Counted from the first letter of the stretch, positions 19,204 to 30,687 are shown. The stretch is 64,000 bases of DNA from Pseudomonas chlororaphis (GCF_000783395.1 NZ_JSFK01000001.1:310001-374000); one strand, 5' to 3'. Made by a program: numbers and translations. Notes: a model not told the origin generated them from the sequence alone.

Positions 19204-19599
19204 TTATTCGTACTGGCTGAGCAGCCGTTCCATCCGCGCATCTAGGCGGCGTTTGATTTCGGTTTCGATGTGCGGCGCGAAGTCGTCGATCACGTCTTGC
19301 ATGATCAATTGCGCGGCGGCGCGCAGTTCGCTGTCCAGGTGGAGCAGGGCATCCGGGCCCTTATTCACCGGCGCCGCGGGTTGCGCAGCAGGAGTCGGGG
19401 CTGGCGCGGGTGGTGGTTCGACAGCGGCCGGCTCGTTGCCGACCGAATCGAACAGCATCGGAATCTGTTCCTGTTCGCCGTCATCGACCGTCTCGGTCAG
19501 CAGTGGCGGTTGCAGGTTGTCATCGCCGAGCAACTGGCGGATCGATTCAAGATCATCCAACAGGTGTGCGGACTTTTGTTGCGGTTTCGGAGTGTCCAT
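19204..19599 (-). CDS. Conserved hypothetical protein between holC and valS
   Basis: A 131-residue protein I cannot assign to a named family. The N-terminal third is acidic and hydrophilic, the middle (~55-80) is a Pro/Ala-rich linker, and the C-terminal ~50 residues are a charged amphipathic helix region (LIMQDVIDDFAPHIETEIK) likely to dimerise. It sits eight bases downstream of holC, so it is probably co-transcribed with it; Pseudomonas genomes commonly carry it there. No catalytic motif or membrane segment is visible. A role near DNA polymerase III is only a guess from position. Confidence 0.8.
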   Translation of the reverse strand: MDTPKPQQKSAHLLDDLESIRQLLGDDNLQPPLLTETVDDGEQEQIPMLFDSVGNEPAAVEPPPAPAPTPAAQPAAPVNKGPDALLHLDSELRAAAQLIMQDVIDDFAPHIETEIKRRLDARMERLLSQYE

Positions 19600-19607
19600 T
19601 GGAATGC

Positions 19608-20036
19608 TCAGAGTCGCTGTAAACGGTGATCTTGCAGAGGATAGCCCTGTTCGCGGTAGAAACGGAAACTCTCCCGCGCGGCCGCCCGAATTGTCGGATC
19701 TTCCACCACCACTTCCGCCACCCGGGCGAACTTGTTGGCGAAGGCCGGGACTTTCAGGTCGAGATTGACCAGTAAATCCTGATGCTGACCGCAGTCTTCA
19801 CCCAGACCCAACACAATCAAACCGTCCGGTTCGCTGTCGGCCGGGCCGTGAGGTACAAAAGTTTCGCCCTTGAATGCCCACAGGCGCGCATCGAGATCAT
19901 CGCGTTGAGCCGCATCGCTGCAATGCAGATAGATGCGATGGCCCATGCGCCAGGCTTTTTCCGTGAGCTTGCAGGCAAAGTCCAGGCGAGCCGAAGGGTC
20001 GGCACTGGGCAGGATATAGAAGTCGACTTTGGTCAT
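19608..20036 (-). CDS. holC: DNA polymerase III subunit chi
   Basis: A 142-residue chi subunit, which links the clamp loader (through psi) to single-strand binding protein. The N-terminus MTKVDFYILPSADP and the internal HCSDAAQRDDLDARLW and FVPHGPADSE match HolC. Length is normal. It follows pepA on the same strand (57-base gap), the usual pepA-holC-valS order of gammaproteobacteria. Confidence 0.92.
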   Translation of the reverse strand: MTKVDFYILPSADPSARLDFACKLTEKAWRMGHRIYLHCSDAAQRDDLDARLWAFKGETFVPHGPADSEPDGLIVLGLGEDCGQHQDLLVNLDLKVPAFANKFARVAEVVVEDPTIRAAARESFRFYREQGYPLQDHRLQRL

Positions 20037-20093
20037 TGCGGTTCCAGAGCAGCAAGCGGCGTCACCCGAAAATGACGCCGCCCATCAGCGGGT

Positions 20094-21722
<1,629 letters not shown>

Positions 21723-21726
21723 CTAG

Positions 21727-21990
21727 GGGGCGTTCTCAATTGGTTTTCACACCGCGTTGTCGCCTTAAAGCCAGCCAGGCAAGGCGCGGGCCGCTGGGAA
21801 TGGTTGTTCCCTTTCCAAGGCCTGCAACGCAGACTGGCCGGCTTTAAGGCACAACCCGAAGGGCCGGGCCTGCTGTTGTGCAGGGCTGCGTTGCTCGAAG
21901 CTTATTTGGAATGACCAAACCACGCTTCTCGCGCCTTGCCCTGCACAACAGCAGACCCGGCGCGGTGTGAAAACTAATTGAGAACGCCCC
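21727..21990. mobile_element. MITE-like non-autonomous element with CTAG flanks
   Basis: Terminal inverted repeats of ~34 bases (GGGGCGTTCTCAATTGG ... ACACCGCG, one mismatch to the right end) enclose two further internal inverted repeats: 21762-21778 with 21834-21850 and 21864-21886 with 21938-21960. CTAG borders both ends (21723-21726, 21991-21994), consistent with a 4-base target duplication. There is no ORF of transposase size. A CTAG duplication and G-rich ends recall IS5-type elements, which is inference. Confidence 0.75.
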
Positions 21991-22039
21991 CTAGGTTGTA
22001 CGATCTGCAAAGGATTACAACGATGGATGAGTGTGCGCA

Positions 22040-22068
22040 GTGACAGGCGCCCCCAATCACAGGATAAT
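22040..22068 (+). promoter_or_regulatory. Predicted sigma70 promoter of lptFG
   Basis: GTGACA (22040-22045) and GATAAT (22063-22068) are separated by 17 bases, about 95 bases before the lptF start. It lies just outside the MITE-like element. Confidence 0.5.
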
Positions 22069-22161
22069 GCCGCATCTTTTTTTCGACGGCTCTGCGTTGC
22101 GGGCCGGTCGATGTGTTTGCTTGTTTGGCCGCCTTAGCCTGACAACCCTGGAGTGTCTGGT

Positions 22162-23283
22162 TTGATCGTCTTCCGTTATCTGTCCCGCGAAGTCCTGTTG
22201 ACCCTCAGCGCCGTGAGTGCCGTGCTGCTGGTCATCATCATGAGCGGTCGCTTCATCAAATATCTGGCGCAGGCCGCTGCCGGCCAGCTCGATCCGGGCT
22301 CGCTGTTCCTGATCATGGGCTTTCGTCTGCCGGGTTTCCTGCAGCTGATTCTGCCGCTGGGCCTGTTCCTCGGGATCCTGCTGGCCTACGGTCGCCTGTA
22401 CCTGGAAAGCGAGATGACCGTGCTGTCGGCCACCGGCATGAGCCAGCAGAAACTGTTTCGCATGACCCTGTTTCCGGCGACGCTGGTCGCGCTGGTCGTG
22501 GCATGGCTGAGCCTTGGGCTGGCCCCGCAAGGCGCCAACCAGTTCCAGTTGCTGCTGAACAAGCAGGACGCGCTGACCGAATTCGATACCCTCGAGCCGG
22601 GACGCTTCCAGGCCCTGCGTGACGGTACTCGGGTGACCTACACCGAAACCCTGAGTGACGATCGCGTCAATCTGGGTAGCGTATTCATTTCGCAGAAGAA
22701 CCTCGGTGCCGATCAAAAGGATCGCGGGATTTCCGTGCTGGTGGCCGAAAGCGGTCGCCAGGAAGTGCGCCCCGACGGCAATCGCTATCTGATCCTCGAT
22801 AACGGCTACCGCTACGACGGCAGCCCGGGTCAGGCCGATTACCGTGCCATTCATTACGAAACCTACGGCGTGCTGTTGCCCAAGCCAGACGTCAGCGAAG
22901 AAGTCACCGACCGTGATGCCATGCCAACCTCGTCACTGCTGGGCAGCGATGACATTCGCTCGAAAACCGAACTGCAATGGCGTTTGTCCCTGCCGCTGCT
23001 GGTATTTATCGTGACCCTGATGGCGGTGCCGCTGTCGCGAGTCAATCCGCGCCAAGGGCGTTTCCTCAAGCTGCTGCCGGCGATTCTTCTTTATATGGCT
23101 TACTTGACCATCCTGATTGCCGCCCGCGGCGCCCTTGAAAAAGGCAAGATCCCGCCGGCCCTTGGTCTGTGGTGGGTGCATGCGATCTTCTTGTTCATCG
23201 GCCTTGGCCTGCTCTACTGGGAGCCGCTACGCCTGAAGATGGCCAGTCGTCGCTCCGCAGCGCTGGAGGTGGCCCGTGGTTAA
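22162..23283 (+). CDS. lptF: LPS export ABC transporter permease LptF
   Basis: A 373-residue inner-membrane permease that, with LptG and LptB, extracts LPS from the inner membrane and pushes it along the Lpt bridge. Three membrane segments lie before a periplasmic jellyroll domain (residues ~125-260) and three after it. I chose TTG at 22162 (giving MIVFRYLSREVL, the usual N-terminus) because GGAG lies eight bases upstream; a GTG at 22153 overlaps that GGAG. The 3' end overlaps lptG by eight bases. Confidence 0.92.
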   Translation: MIVFRYLSREVLLTLSAVSAVLLVIIMSGRFIKYLAQAAAGQLDPGSLFLIMGFRLPGFLQLILPLGLFLGILLAYGRLYLESEMTVLSATGMSQQKLFRMTLFPATLVALVVAWLSLGLAPQGANQFQLLLNKQDALTEFDTLEPGRFQALRDGTRVTYTETLSDDRVNLGSVFISQKNLGADQKDRGISVLVAESGRQEVRPDGNRYLILDNGYRYDGSPGQADYRAIHYETYGVLLPKPDVSEEVTDRDAMPTSSLLGSDDIRSKTELQWRLSLPLLVFIVTLMAVPLSRVNPRQGRFLKLLPAILLYMAYLTILIAARGALEKGKIPPALGLWWVHAIFLFIGLGLLYWEPLRLKMASRRSAALEVARG

Positions 23284-24337
23284 ACTCGATCGCTACATCG
23301 GCAGCAGCGTGTTCATGGCGATCATTGCTGTGCTGGCAATCATTCTCGGTCTGGCGACCCTGTTTGCCTTTATCGATGAGATGGGTGACGTCAGCGAAAC
23401 CTACACGTTGGTCGATGTTCTGAGCTTTGTGTTGCTGACCGCGCCGCGCCGTCTCTACGAAATGTTGCCAATGGCCGCATTGATTGGCTGCCTGATCGGC
23501 CTCGGCAGTCTGGCCAGCAGCAGTGAGCTGACAGTCATGCGCGCCGCTGGCGTGTCCATCGGCCGTATCGTCTGGGCTGTCATGAAGCCAATGCTGGTGC
23601 TGATGCTGGCTGGTGTGCTGATCGGCGAGTACGTCGCTCCGGCAACCGAAAGCATGGCTCAGGCCAATCGCTCGCTGGCGCAGGGCAGCGGCGACGCGCA
23701 AAGCGCCAAGCACGGTATGTGGCACCGTCAGGGTGAAGAGTTCATCCACATCAACGCCGTGCAACCGAACGGCTTGCTGTATGGCGTGACCCGTTATCAC
23801 TTCGACAAGGAACGCCATCTGCTCAGTTCGAGCTTCGCCAAAAAGGCTGAGTTCGATGGCAGTAAATGGCAGCTCACCGACGTTGCCACCACGCTGTTCC
23901 ATGAACGCAGCACGGAAGTCGTCAATACCCCGAGCGAGCAATGGGACGTGGCGTTGAGCCCGCAATTGCTCAGCACCGTGGTCATGGCCCCTGAATCGCT
24001 GTCGATCAGTGGTCTGTGGGGTTACATCCACTACCTGTCCGAGCAAGGCCTGAGCAACGGCCGTTACTGGCTGGCATTTTGGGTCAAGGTGTTGCAGCCG
24101 TTGGTCACTGCCGCTCTGGTGTTGATGGCGATCTCCTTCATCTTCGGCCCGCTGCGTTCGGTGACTCTCGGTCAGCGCGTGTTCACCGGTGTTCTGGTGG
24201 GCTTCACCTTCCGTATCGTCCAGGATTTGCTCGGCCCGTCGAGCCTGGTGTTCGGTTTCTCGCCGCTGTTTGCGGTGCTGGTACCGGCCGGTGTCTGTGC
24301 GCTGGCAGGTGTCTGGCTGCTGCGAAGAGCCGGTTGA
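23276..24337 (+). CDS. lptG: LPS export ABC transporter permease LptG
   Basis: A 353-residue partner permease of LptF with the same layout: N-terminal MVKLDRYIGSSVFMAI, three membrane segments, a periplasmic domain (~125-270), then three more segments. The GTG start overlaps lptF and implies coupled translation. A strong terminator follows 31 bases after the stop, so lptFG form a two-gene unit. The neighbour to the right is lepA, which is unusual for Pseudomonas. Confidence 0.94.
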   Translation: MVKLDRYIGSSVFMAIIAVLAIILGLATLFAFIDEMGDVSETYTLVDVLSFVLLTAPRRLYEMLPMAALIGCLIGLGSLASSSELTVMRAAGVSIGRIVWAVMKPMLVLMLAGVLIGEYVAPATESMAQANRSLAQGSGDAQSAKHGMWHRQGEEFIHINAVQPNGLLYGVTRYHFDKERHLLSSSFAKKAEFDGSKWQLTDVATTLFHERSTEVVNTPSEQWDVALSPQLLSTVVMAPESLSISGLWGYIHYLSEQGLSNGRYWLAFWVKVLQPLVTAALVLMAISFIFGPLRSVTLGQRVFTGVLVGFTFRIVQDLLGPSSLVFGFSPLFAVLVPAGVCALAGVWLLRRAG

Positions 24338-24368
24338 TGCGCGTATTTTTACCCGCGCTTTAAACTCG

Positions 24369-24400
24369 AAAACGCCCCGGTCGACAGATCGGGGCGTTTT
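24369..24400 (+). terminator. Terminator of lptFG
   Basis: AAAACGCCCCG pairs with CGGGGCGTTTT around GTCGACAGAT and ends in TTTTT. Confidence 0.88.
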
Positions 24401-24427
24401 TGCATGCAATCCTGGTGACAGGTGAAC

Positions 24428-24457
24428 GTGACGCTTGCGTCGTGTATCAGGTACAAT
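24428..24457 (+). promoter_or_regulatory. Possible lepA promoter
   Basis: GTGACG (24428-24433) and TACAAT (24452-24457) with an 18-base spacer lie about 50 bases before the lepA start. A small palindrome, GACGCTTGCGTC, sits in the -35/spacer area. Confidence 0.4.
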
Positions 24458-24509
24458 TCCCGGCTATTTTTCGGCGGGCCATGCCTGCAGCCTTTTTGAG
24501 TGTTGATCC

Positions 24510-26309
24510 GTGAGTGATTTGAGTCATATCCGCAATTTCTCCATCATCGCCCACATTGACCATGGCAAGTCGACGCTGGCCGATCGCTTCATCCAGATGT
24601 GCGGCGGCCTGGCCGAGCGTGAAATGGAAGCCCAGGTACTGGATTCCATGGATCTGGAGCGTGAACGCGGGATCACCATCAAGGCCCACAGCGTTACCCT
24701 CTATTACACCGCCAAAGACGGCATCAAGTATCAGCTGAACTTCATTGACACCCCGGGCCACGTCGACTTCACCTACGAAGTCAGCCGTTCCCTGGCCGCG
24801 TGTGAAGGTGCCTTGCTGGTGGTCGATGCCGGTCAGGGCGTTGAAGCCCAGTCCGTGGCCAACTGCTACACCGCCATCGAGCAGGGCCTTGAGGTCATGC
24901 CGGTGCTGAACAAGATCGACCTGCCGCAGGCCGATCCTGATCGCGTCAAGGACGAGATCGAGAAGATCATCGGCATCGACGCCACCGACGCCGTCACTTG
25001 CAGCGCCAAAACCGGCCTGGGTGTCGACGAAGTGCTCGAGCGCCTGGTGCACACCATTCCTGCGCCGACCGGCAACATCGAAGATCCGCTGCAAGCGTTG
25101 ATCATCGACTCCTGGTTCGACAACTACCTGGGCGTTGTTTCCCTGGTGCGTGTACGTCATGGCCGCGTGAAGAAGGGTGACAAGATCCTCGTCAAGTCCA
25201 CCGGCAAGATCCATCTGGTCGACAGCGTTGGCGTGTTCAACCCGAAACACACCGCTACTTCAGATCTGAAGGCCGGCGAAGTGGGCTTCATCATCGCCAG
25301 CATCAAGGACATTCACGGTGCACCGGTCGGTGACACCTTGACCCTGAGCTCGACCCCGGACGTTGAAGTGCTGCCCGGCTTCAAACGCATCCAGCCACAG
25401 GTTTACGCCGGTCTGTTCCCGGTCAGCTCCGACGACTTCGAGGATTTCCGCGAAGCGCTGCAGAAGCTGACCCTCAACGACTCGTCGCTGCAATACACCC
25501 CGGAAAGCTCCGACGCACTGGGCTTCGGCTTCCGTTGCGGCTTCCTCGGCATGCTGCACATGGAGATCATTCAGGAGCGCCTTGAGCGCGAATACGACCT
25601 GGACCTGATCACCACCGCGCCAACCGTAATCTTTGAGCTGGTGCTGAAAACCGGTGAAACGATTTACGTCGACAACCCGTCCAAGCTTCCGGATGTGTCG
25701 TCGATCGAAGACATGCGCGAGCCGATCGTGCGCGCCAATATCCTCGTGCCGCAAGAGCACTTGGGCAACGTCATCACCCTGTGCATCGAGAAGCGTGGCG
25801 TTCAAGTCGACATGCTGTTCCTCGGCAATCAGGTGCAGGTCACTTACGACCTGCCGATGAACGAAGTGGTCCTGGACTTCTTCGACCGCCTCAAATCCAC
25901 CAGTCGCGGCTATGCTTCGCTGGATTACCATTTCGACCGTTACCAATCGGCTAATCTGGTGAAACTGGACGTGTTGATCAACGGCGACAAGGTCGATGCC
26001 CTCGCATTGATCGTGCACCGTGACAACTCGCACTACAAAGGTCGCCAGTTGACCGAGAAGATGAAAGAACTGATTCCTCGTCAGATGTTCGACGTAGCCA
26101 TTCAGGCCGCCATCGGTGGTCAGATCGTTGCCCGGACAACCGTCAAGGCGCTCAGAAAGAACGTATTGGCCAAATGCTACGGTGGTGACGTCAGCCGTAA
26201 GAAGAAACTGCTCGAGAAGCAAAAGGCCGGTAAGAAACGCATGAAGCAGGTCGGCAACGTGGAAATTCCACAAGAAGCCTTCCTTGCCGTGCTCAGGTTG
26301 GATAGTTAG
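24510..26309 (+). CDS. lepA: Translation elongation factor 4 (LepA)
   Basis: A 599-residue ribosome-bound GTPase that back-translocates or helps 30S maturation. G1 is AHIDHGKST (12-20), the G3 motif is DTPGHVDF (near 79) and G4 is NKID (near 134). The LepA-specific C-terminal domain ends in [21 protein letters not shown]. The start is GTG. It heads lepA-lepB-rnc-era-recO-pdxJ; lepB begins six bases after its stop. In most Pseudomonas the algU-mucABD cluster precedes lepA; here lptG does. Confidence 0.97.
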   Translation: MSDLSHIRNFSIIAHIDHGKSTLADRFIQMCGGLAEREMEAQVLDSMDLERERGITIKAHSVTLYYTAKDGIKYQLNFIDTPGHVDFTYEVSRSLAACEGALLVVDAGQGVEAQSVANCYTAIEQGLEVMPVLNKIDLPQADPDRVKDEIEKIIGIDATDAVTCSAKTGLGVDEVLERLVHTIPAPTGNIEDPLQALIIDSWFDNYLGVVSLVRVRHGRVKKGDKILVKSTGKIHLVDSVGVFNPKHTATSDLKAGEVGFIIASIKDIHGAPVGDTLTLSSTPDVEVLPGFKRIQPQVYAGLFPVSSDDFEDFREALQKLTLNDSSLQYTPESSDALGFGFRCGFLGMLHMEIIQERLEREYDLDLITTAPTVIFELVLKTGETIYVDNPSKLPDVSSIEDMREPIVRANILVPQEHLGNVITLCIEKRGVQVDMLFLGNQVQVTYDLPMNEVVLDFFDRLKSTSRGYASLDYHFDRYQSANLVKLDVLINGDKVDALALIVHRDNSHYKGRQLTEKMKELIPRQMFDVAIQAAIGGQIVARTTVKALRKNVLAKCYGGDVSRKKKLLEKQKAGKKRMKQVGNVEIPQEAFLAVLRLDS

Positions 26310-26314
26310 GTCCT

Positions 26315-27169
26315 ATGTCACTAAATTTCCCGCTGTTGCTGGTCATCGCCGTGTTCGTCTGCGGCCTGTTGGCGTTGCTTGATCTGTTGATCCTGGCGCC
26401 GCGTCGGCGGGCTGCCATTGCCTCTTATCAAGGCAGTGTCAGCCAGCCCGATGTCGTGGTCGTCGAGAAACTGAACAAAGAACCGCTGCTGGTTGAATAC
26501 GGCAAGTCGTTCTTTCCGGTGTTGTTCATTGTGCTGGTGCTGCGTTCGTTCCTCGTGGAGCCGTTCCAGATCCCGTCCGGTTCGATGAAGCCAACCCTGG
26601 ACGTCGGCGACTTCATTCTGGTGAACAAGTTTTCTTACGGGATCCGCCTGCCGGTGATCGACAAGAAAATCATCGAAGTGGGTGATCCACAGCGTGGCGA
26701 TGTGATGGTGTTCCGCTACCCGAGCGATCCGAACGTCAACTACATCAAGCGTGTGGTTGGCCTGCCGGGCGACACGGTGCGTTACACCGCTGACAAGCGT
26801 CTGTTTGTGAACGGCGAATCGATTGCCGAGCAAATGGTCGGCGCCGAGCCGGGCACGCTGGGCAGCGCCGAACTGTACAAAGAGAAACTGGGCGCCGCCG
26901 AGCATCTGATCCGCAAGGAAATGAGCCGCTACCGCGCCACGCCGGACCGCTCTTGGACAGTACCCGCCGGGCACTATTTCATGATGGGCGACAACCGCGA
27001 CAACTCGAACGACAGTCGCTACTGGGATGATCCGAACATTCCCAAGGATCTGCTGGGCATGGTTCCCGACCAGAATATCGTCGGCAAGGCCTTCGCGGTC
27101 TGGATGAGCTGGCCGGAGCCGAAACTCAGTCACCTGCCGAATTTCTCGCGGGTTGGCCTGATCAAGTAA
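26315..27169 (+). CDS. lepB: Signal peptidase I
   Basis: A 284-residue inner-membrane protease that removes Sec/Tat signal peptides. Two N-terminal membrane segments (residues ~6-27 and ~66-79) precede the periplasmic catalytic domain. Nucleophile Ser90 lies in PSGSMKPTL and the general base Lys145 in YIKRVVGLPGD; the box MGDNRDNSNDSR lies near residue 223. Length and layout are normal. A GC-rich hairpin without T-run follows (27177-27199). Confidence 0.96.
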   Translation: MSLNFPLLLVIAVFVCGLLALLDLLILAPRRRAAIASYQGSVSQPDVVVVEKLNKEPLLVEYGKSFFPVLFIVLVLRSFLVEPFQIPSGSMKPTLDVGDFILVNKFSYGIRLPVIDKKIIEVGDPQRGDVMVFRYPSDPNVNYIKRVVGLPGDTVRYTADKRLFVNGESIAEQMVGAEPGTLGSAELYKEKLGAAEHLIRKEMSRYRATPDRSWTVPAGHYFMMGDNRDNSNDSRYWDDPNIPKDLLGMVPDQNIVGKAFAVWMSWPEPKLSHLPNFSRVGLIK

Positions 27170-27176
27170 TTACACA

Positions 27177-27199
27177 CGGCGCTGTTGACCACAGCGCCG
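27177..27199 (+). other. Hairpin in the lepB-rnc intergenic region
   Basis: CGGCGCTGT and ACAGCGCCG form a 9-bp perfect stem with a TGACC loop. No T-run follows, so mRNA processing or partial termination ahead of rnc is likelier than full termination. Confidence 0.55.
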
Positions 27200-27338
27200 A
27201 ATGCATTTCTGGAGCCGGCACAATCGGCTTCGCAATCGCCAGGATTTAATTTTTGAACACAGCGTTAATTGTCCCAGGCCTGCGCCGTATCCCGGCGATG
27301 GCAGTGGAATCCAGCCACGAACTCAGCGTGGGTAAACC

Positions 27339-28028
27339 GTGAGCGTTTCTCTAAGCCGTCTCGAGCGCCAGCTCGGTTACACCTTCAAGGATCAGGAGCT
27401 GATGCTGCTGGCCCTGACGCACCGCAGTTTTGCCGGGCGCAACAACGAACGCCTGGAATTCCTCGGCGATGCCATCCTCAACTTCGTCGCTGGCGAGGCG
27501 CTGTTCGATCGCTTCCCGCTGGCCCGTGAAGGCCAGTTGTCGCGTTTGCGCGCACGTTTGGTAAAAGGTGAGACGCTGGCTGTCCTGGCACGTGGTTTCG
27601 ACCTTGGTGATTACCTGCGACTGGGCTCCGGCGAGTTGAAAAGCGGCGGTTTCCGTCGCGAGTCGATTCTGGCCGATGCCCTCGAAGCGTTGATCGGTGC
27701 GATCTATCTCGATGCCGGCATGGACATGGCGCGTGAGCGCGTGTTGGCCTGGCTGGCTGGCGAGTTCGAAGGTCTGACACTGGTCGATACCAACAAGGAT
27801 CCGAAGACCCGCCTGCAGGAACACCTGCAATCGCGCGGTTGCGATCTGCCACGCTATGAAGTGGTGGATATCCAGGGCGAGCCGCACTGCCGAACCTTCT
27901 TCGTCGAGTGCGAAGTTGTCTTACTGAATGAAAAAAGCCGAGGTCAGGGTGTGAGTCGTCGTATTGCCGAACAGGTAGCGGCCGCCGCAGCACTGATTGC
28001 CCTGGGCGTGGAGAATGGCAATGACTGA
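27339..28028 (+). CDS. rnc: Ribonuclease III
   Basis: A 229-residue double-strand RNA endonuclease that processes rRNA precursors and many mRNAs. The catalytic signature [11 protein letters not shown] is at 38-48, with Asp44 and the second acidic cluster around [12 protein letters not shown] (near 113-124). A C-terminal dsRNA-binding domain follows (~152-225). The GTG start overlaps the stop of a 29-codon frame (27253-27342), whose meaning is unknown. The 3' end overlaps era by eight bases. Confidence 0.96.
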   Translation: MSVSLSRLERQLGYTFKDQELMLLALTHRSFAGRNNERLEFLGDAILNFVAGEALFDRFPLAREGQLSRLRARLVKGETLAVLARGFDLGDYLRLGSGELKSGGFRRESILADALEALIGAIYLDAGMDMARERVLAWLAGEFEGLTLVDTNKDPKTRLQEHLQSRGCDLPRYEVVDIQGEPHCRTFFVECEVVLLNEKSRGQGVSRRIAEQVAAAAALIALGVENGND

Positions 28029-28923
28029 TACAAACGCAACTCGCTGTGGCTATGTTGCCATCGTCGGCCGTCCCAACGTTGGCAAGTCGACGTTGCTGAA
28101 CCACATCCTCGGCCAGAAGCTCGCGATCACCTCGCGCAAGCCGCAGACCACCCGCCACAACATGCTCGGGATCAAAACCGAAGGTGACGTGCAGGCGATC
28201 TACGTCGACACCCCGGGCATGCACAAGGGTGGCGAAAAGGCCCTGAACCGTTACATGAACAAGACCGCTTCGGCCGCGTTGAAAGACGTCGACGTGGTGA
28301 TCTTCGTCGTTGACCGCACCAAGTGGACCGACGAAGACCAGATGGTTCTCGAGCGCGTGCAGTACGTGACGGGTCCATTGATCGTCGCGTTGAACAAGAC
28401 CGACCGCATCGAAGACAAAGCCGAGCTGATGCCGCACCTCAGCTGGCTGCAGGAACAACTGCCGAACGCGCAGATCATTCCGATTTCGGCGCAACACGGG
28501 CATAACCTTGAAGCGCTGGAAAAGGTCATTGCCGATCATCTGCCGGAGAACGATCACTTCTTCCCGGAAGACCAGATCACTGACCGCAGCAGCCGCTTCC
28601 TCGCCGCCGAACTGGTGCGCGAGAAAATCATGCGACAGATGGGCGCCGAGCTGCCGTACCAGATCACTGTCGAGATCGAAGAGTTCAAGCAGCAGGGCAA
28701 GACCTTGCACATCCACGCCTTGATCCTCGTTGAGCGTGACGGCCAGAAGAAGATCATCATTGGCGACAAGGGCGAGCGCATCAAGCGCATCGGCACCGAA
28801 GCGCGCAAGGACATGGAGCTGCTGTTCGACTCCAAGATCATGCTCAACCTGTGGGTGAAGGTGAAGGGCGGCTGGTCCGACGACGAGCGTGCGCTGCGTT
28901 CGCTGGGTTACGGCGACCTGTAA
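28021..28923 (+). CDS. era: GTPase Era
   Basis: A 300-residue essential GTPase that binds the 3' end of 16S rRNA and checks 30S assembly. G1 is GRPNVGKST (~16-24), G3 DTPGM (~63), G4 NKTD (~124). The C-terminal KH domain includes [15 protein letters not shown] (~243-257). The start at 28021 (overlapping rnc by eight bases) gives the normal length; a GTG 24 bases upstream is also in frame. Coupled to rnc, as in most gammaproteobacteria. Confidence 0.96.
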   Translation: MTDTNATRCGYVAIVGRPNVGKSTLLNHILGQKLAITSRKPQTTRHNMLGIKTEGDVQAIYVDTPGMHKGGEKALNRYMNKTASAALKDVDVVIFVVDRTKWTDEDQMVLERVQYVTGPLIVALNKTDRIEDKAELMPHLSWLQEQLPNAQIIPISAQHGHNLEALEKVIADHLPENDHFFPEDQITDRSSRFLAAELVREKIMRQMGAELPYQITVEIEEFKQQGKTLHIHALILVERDGQKKIIIGDKGERIKRIGTEARKDMELLFDSKIMLNLWVKVKGGWSDDERALRSLGYGDL

Positions 28924-28951
28924 TCACCGTTCCAGAGAACACCGATAGTCA

Positions 28952-29043
28952 CTGTGGGAGCGAGCCTGCTCGCGAAGAGGATGTAACATTCAGCATTGAT
29001 GTTGACTGTCACTCCGCTTTCGCGAGCAGACTCGCTCCCACAG
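28952..29043. repeat. REP pair (REPIN) inside the era-recO interval
   Basis: Convergent GTGGGAGCGAGC-class units (right arm has one change, GCAGACTCGC). Its place inside the lepA-pdxJ run means it will be transcribed as a long hairpin, perhaps shielding the era mRNA. Confidence 0.9.
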
Positions 29044-29089
29044 TGGTTTTGGGTTGTGTGTAAATCTGCGTTTCTTCATCGAGAACTCA

Positions 29090-29779
29090 ATGTCGCAAAA
29101 CCCGCCTCCCGCCCAACCCGCCTACGTCCTGCACAGTCGCGCCTACCGCGAAACCAGTGCGTTGGTGGATTTCCTCACGCCGCAAGGTCGGCTGCGGGCG
29201 GTGTTGCGCAGTGCGCGGGGCAAGGCCGGGACATTGGCGCGGCCGTTCGTGTCGCTGGAGGTCGAGTTTCGTGGCAAGGGTGAGCTGAAAAATGTCGGGC
29301 GCATGGAGAGTTCAGGCACCTCGGCGTGGCTCAATGGTGAAGCGTTGTTCAGCGGTCTCTATCTGAATGAATTGCTGATCCGTTTGCTGCCTGCCGAGGA
29401 TCCGCACCCTGGCGTGTTCGATCACTACGCTGCGACCTTGCTGGCATTGGCTGAGGGGCGGCCACTGGAGCCGTTGCTGCGCTCCTTCGAATGGCGGTTG
29501 CTGGATGATCTTGGTTACGGCTTTTCGTTGAATACCGATGTCCATGGCGAGCCTGTTGCGCCGGACGGCCTCTATCGTCTGCAAGTGGATGCGGGACTTG
29601 AACGGGTCTTCCTGCTGCAACCGGGCCTGTTCAACGGCGTTGAACTGCTGGCTATGGCCGAAGCCGACTGGACCGCCCCCGGCGCGCTGTCCGCCGCCAA
29701 GCGTCTGATGCGTCAGGCACTGGCCGTTCACTTGGGCGGTCGACCTCTCGTCAGTCGCGAGCTGTTTCGCAAGCCCTGA
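29090..29779 (+). CDS. recO: DNA repair protein RecO
   Basis: A 229-residue recombination mediator that, with RecR, loads RecA on SSB-coated DNA. The N-terminal OB domain ([20 protein letters not shown], ~8-27) and the helical C-terminal domain ([15 protein letters not shown]) match the family. The zinc-finger cysteines of some RecO proteins are absent, as in other Pseudomonas. The start at 29090 avoids 12 residues of an upstream reading close to the REP pair. Confidence 0.93.
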   Translation: MSQNPPPAQPAYVLHSRAYRETSALVDFLTPQGRLRAVLRSARGKAGTLARPFVSLEVEFRGKGELKNVGRMESSGTSAWLNGEALFSGLYLNELLIRLLPAEDPHPGVFDHYAATLLALAEGRPLEPLLRSFEWRLLDDLGYGFSLNTDVHGEPVAPDGLYRLQVDAGLERVFLLQPGLFNGVELLAMAEADWTAPGALSAAKRLMRQALAVHLGGRPLVSRELFRKP

Positions 29780-29818
29780 TATGCTGTGCGCCGAATCTCT
29801 CAATTCAGGAGCGCATCC

Positions 29819-30562
29819 GTGACCACCAGCAATCGCATTCTTCTTGGCGTGAACATCGACCACGTCGCCACCCTGCGTCAGGCCCGCGGCACGCGCTACC
29901 CGGATCCGGTCAAGGCTGCGCTGGACGCGGAAGAGGCGGGCGCCGACGGCATCACCGTGCACCTGCGTGAAGACCGTAGGCACATTCAGGAGCGCGACGT
30001 ACTGCTGCTCAAGGATGTGCTGCAAACCCGCATGAACTTCGAAATGGGCGTCACTGAAGAAATGATGGCGTTCGCCGAACGCATCCGTCCGGCGCACATT
30101 TGCCTGGTCCCTGAAACCCGTCAGGAGCTGACCACTGAAGGCGGTCTGGATGTAGCGGGGCAGGAAGAGCGCATCAAGGCAGCGGTTGAGCGTCTGTCGA
30201 AGATCGGCAGCGAAGTGTCGCTGTTCATCGACGCGGACGAGCGGCAGATTGCGGCGTCGAAACGTGTCGGTGCGCCAGCCATTGAACTGCACACCGGGCG
30301 TTACGCCGATGCGGAGACACCGACTGAAGTGGCTGAAGAACTCAAGCGTGTGGCGGATGGCGTGGCGTTTGGTTTGGCCCAAGGGCTGATCGTTAACGCG
30401 GGTCACGGCCTGCATTACCACAACGTAGAAGCCGTAGCGGCGATCAAGGGCATCAACGAACTGAACATCGGCCATGCGCTGGTGGCGCATGCGTTGTTCG
30501 TCGGCTTCAAGTCTGCGGTATCGGAAATGAAAGCGCTGATTCTGGCGGCTGCCAAGCACTAA
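29819..30562 (+). CDS. pdxJ: Pyridoxine 5'-phosphate synthase
   Basis: A 247-residue TIM-barrel enzyme that condenses 3-amino-2-oxopropyl phosphate with deoxyxylulose 5-phosphate to give pyridoxine 5'-phosphate, the ring-forming step of vitamin B6 synthesis. [20 protein letters not shown] (~9-28) is the phosphate/substrate-binding signature, and the [17 protein letters not shown] region is typical. The GTG start at 29819 follows CAGGAG. It is last in the run; a REP pair comes next. Confidence 0.95.
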   Translation: MTTSNRILLGVNIDHVATLRQARGTRYPDPVKAALDAEEAGADGITVHLREDRRHIQERDVLLLKDVLQTRMNFEMGVTEEMMAFAERIRPAHICLVPETRQELTTEGGLDVAGQEERIKAAVERLSKIGSEVSLFIDADERQIAASKRVGAPAIELHTGRYADAETPTEVAEELKRVADGVAFGLAQGLIVNAGHGLHYHNVEAVAAIKGINELNIGHALVAHALFVGFKSAVSEMKALILAAAKH

Positions 30563-30580
30563 AGATCACCGCATAACAAC

Positions 30581-30670
30581 TGTGGGAGCGAGCCTGCTCG
30601 CGAAAGCGGTGTGTCAGTCAAAGATGATGTCGACTGACACGACGCCTTCGCGAGCAGGCTCGCTCCCACA
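30581..30670. repeat. REP pair (REPIN), GTGGGAGCGAGC class
   Basis: Convergent units separate pdxJ from the convergent mltF. It probably ends both transcripts, since no other terminator is seen. Confidence 0.92.
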
Positions 30671-30687
30671 TTTGGTTCCAGGGTCTG

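Noticed and set aside
16919..19768. A ~950-codon plus-strand open frame opposite valS
   Set aside because: Shadow of valS for the same codon-bias reason; it also runs across the REP pair and into the next gene's antisense.
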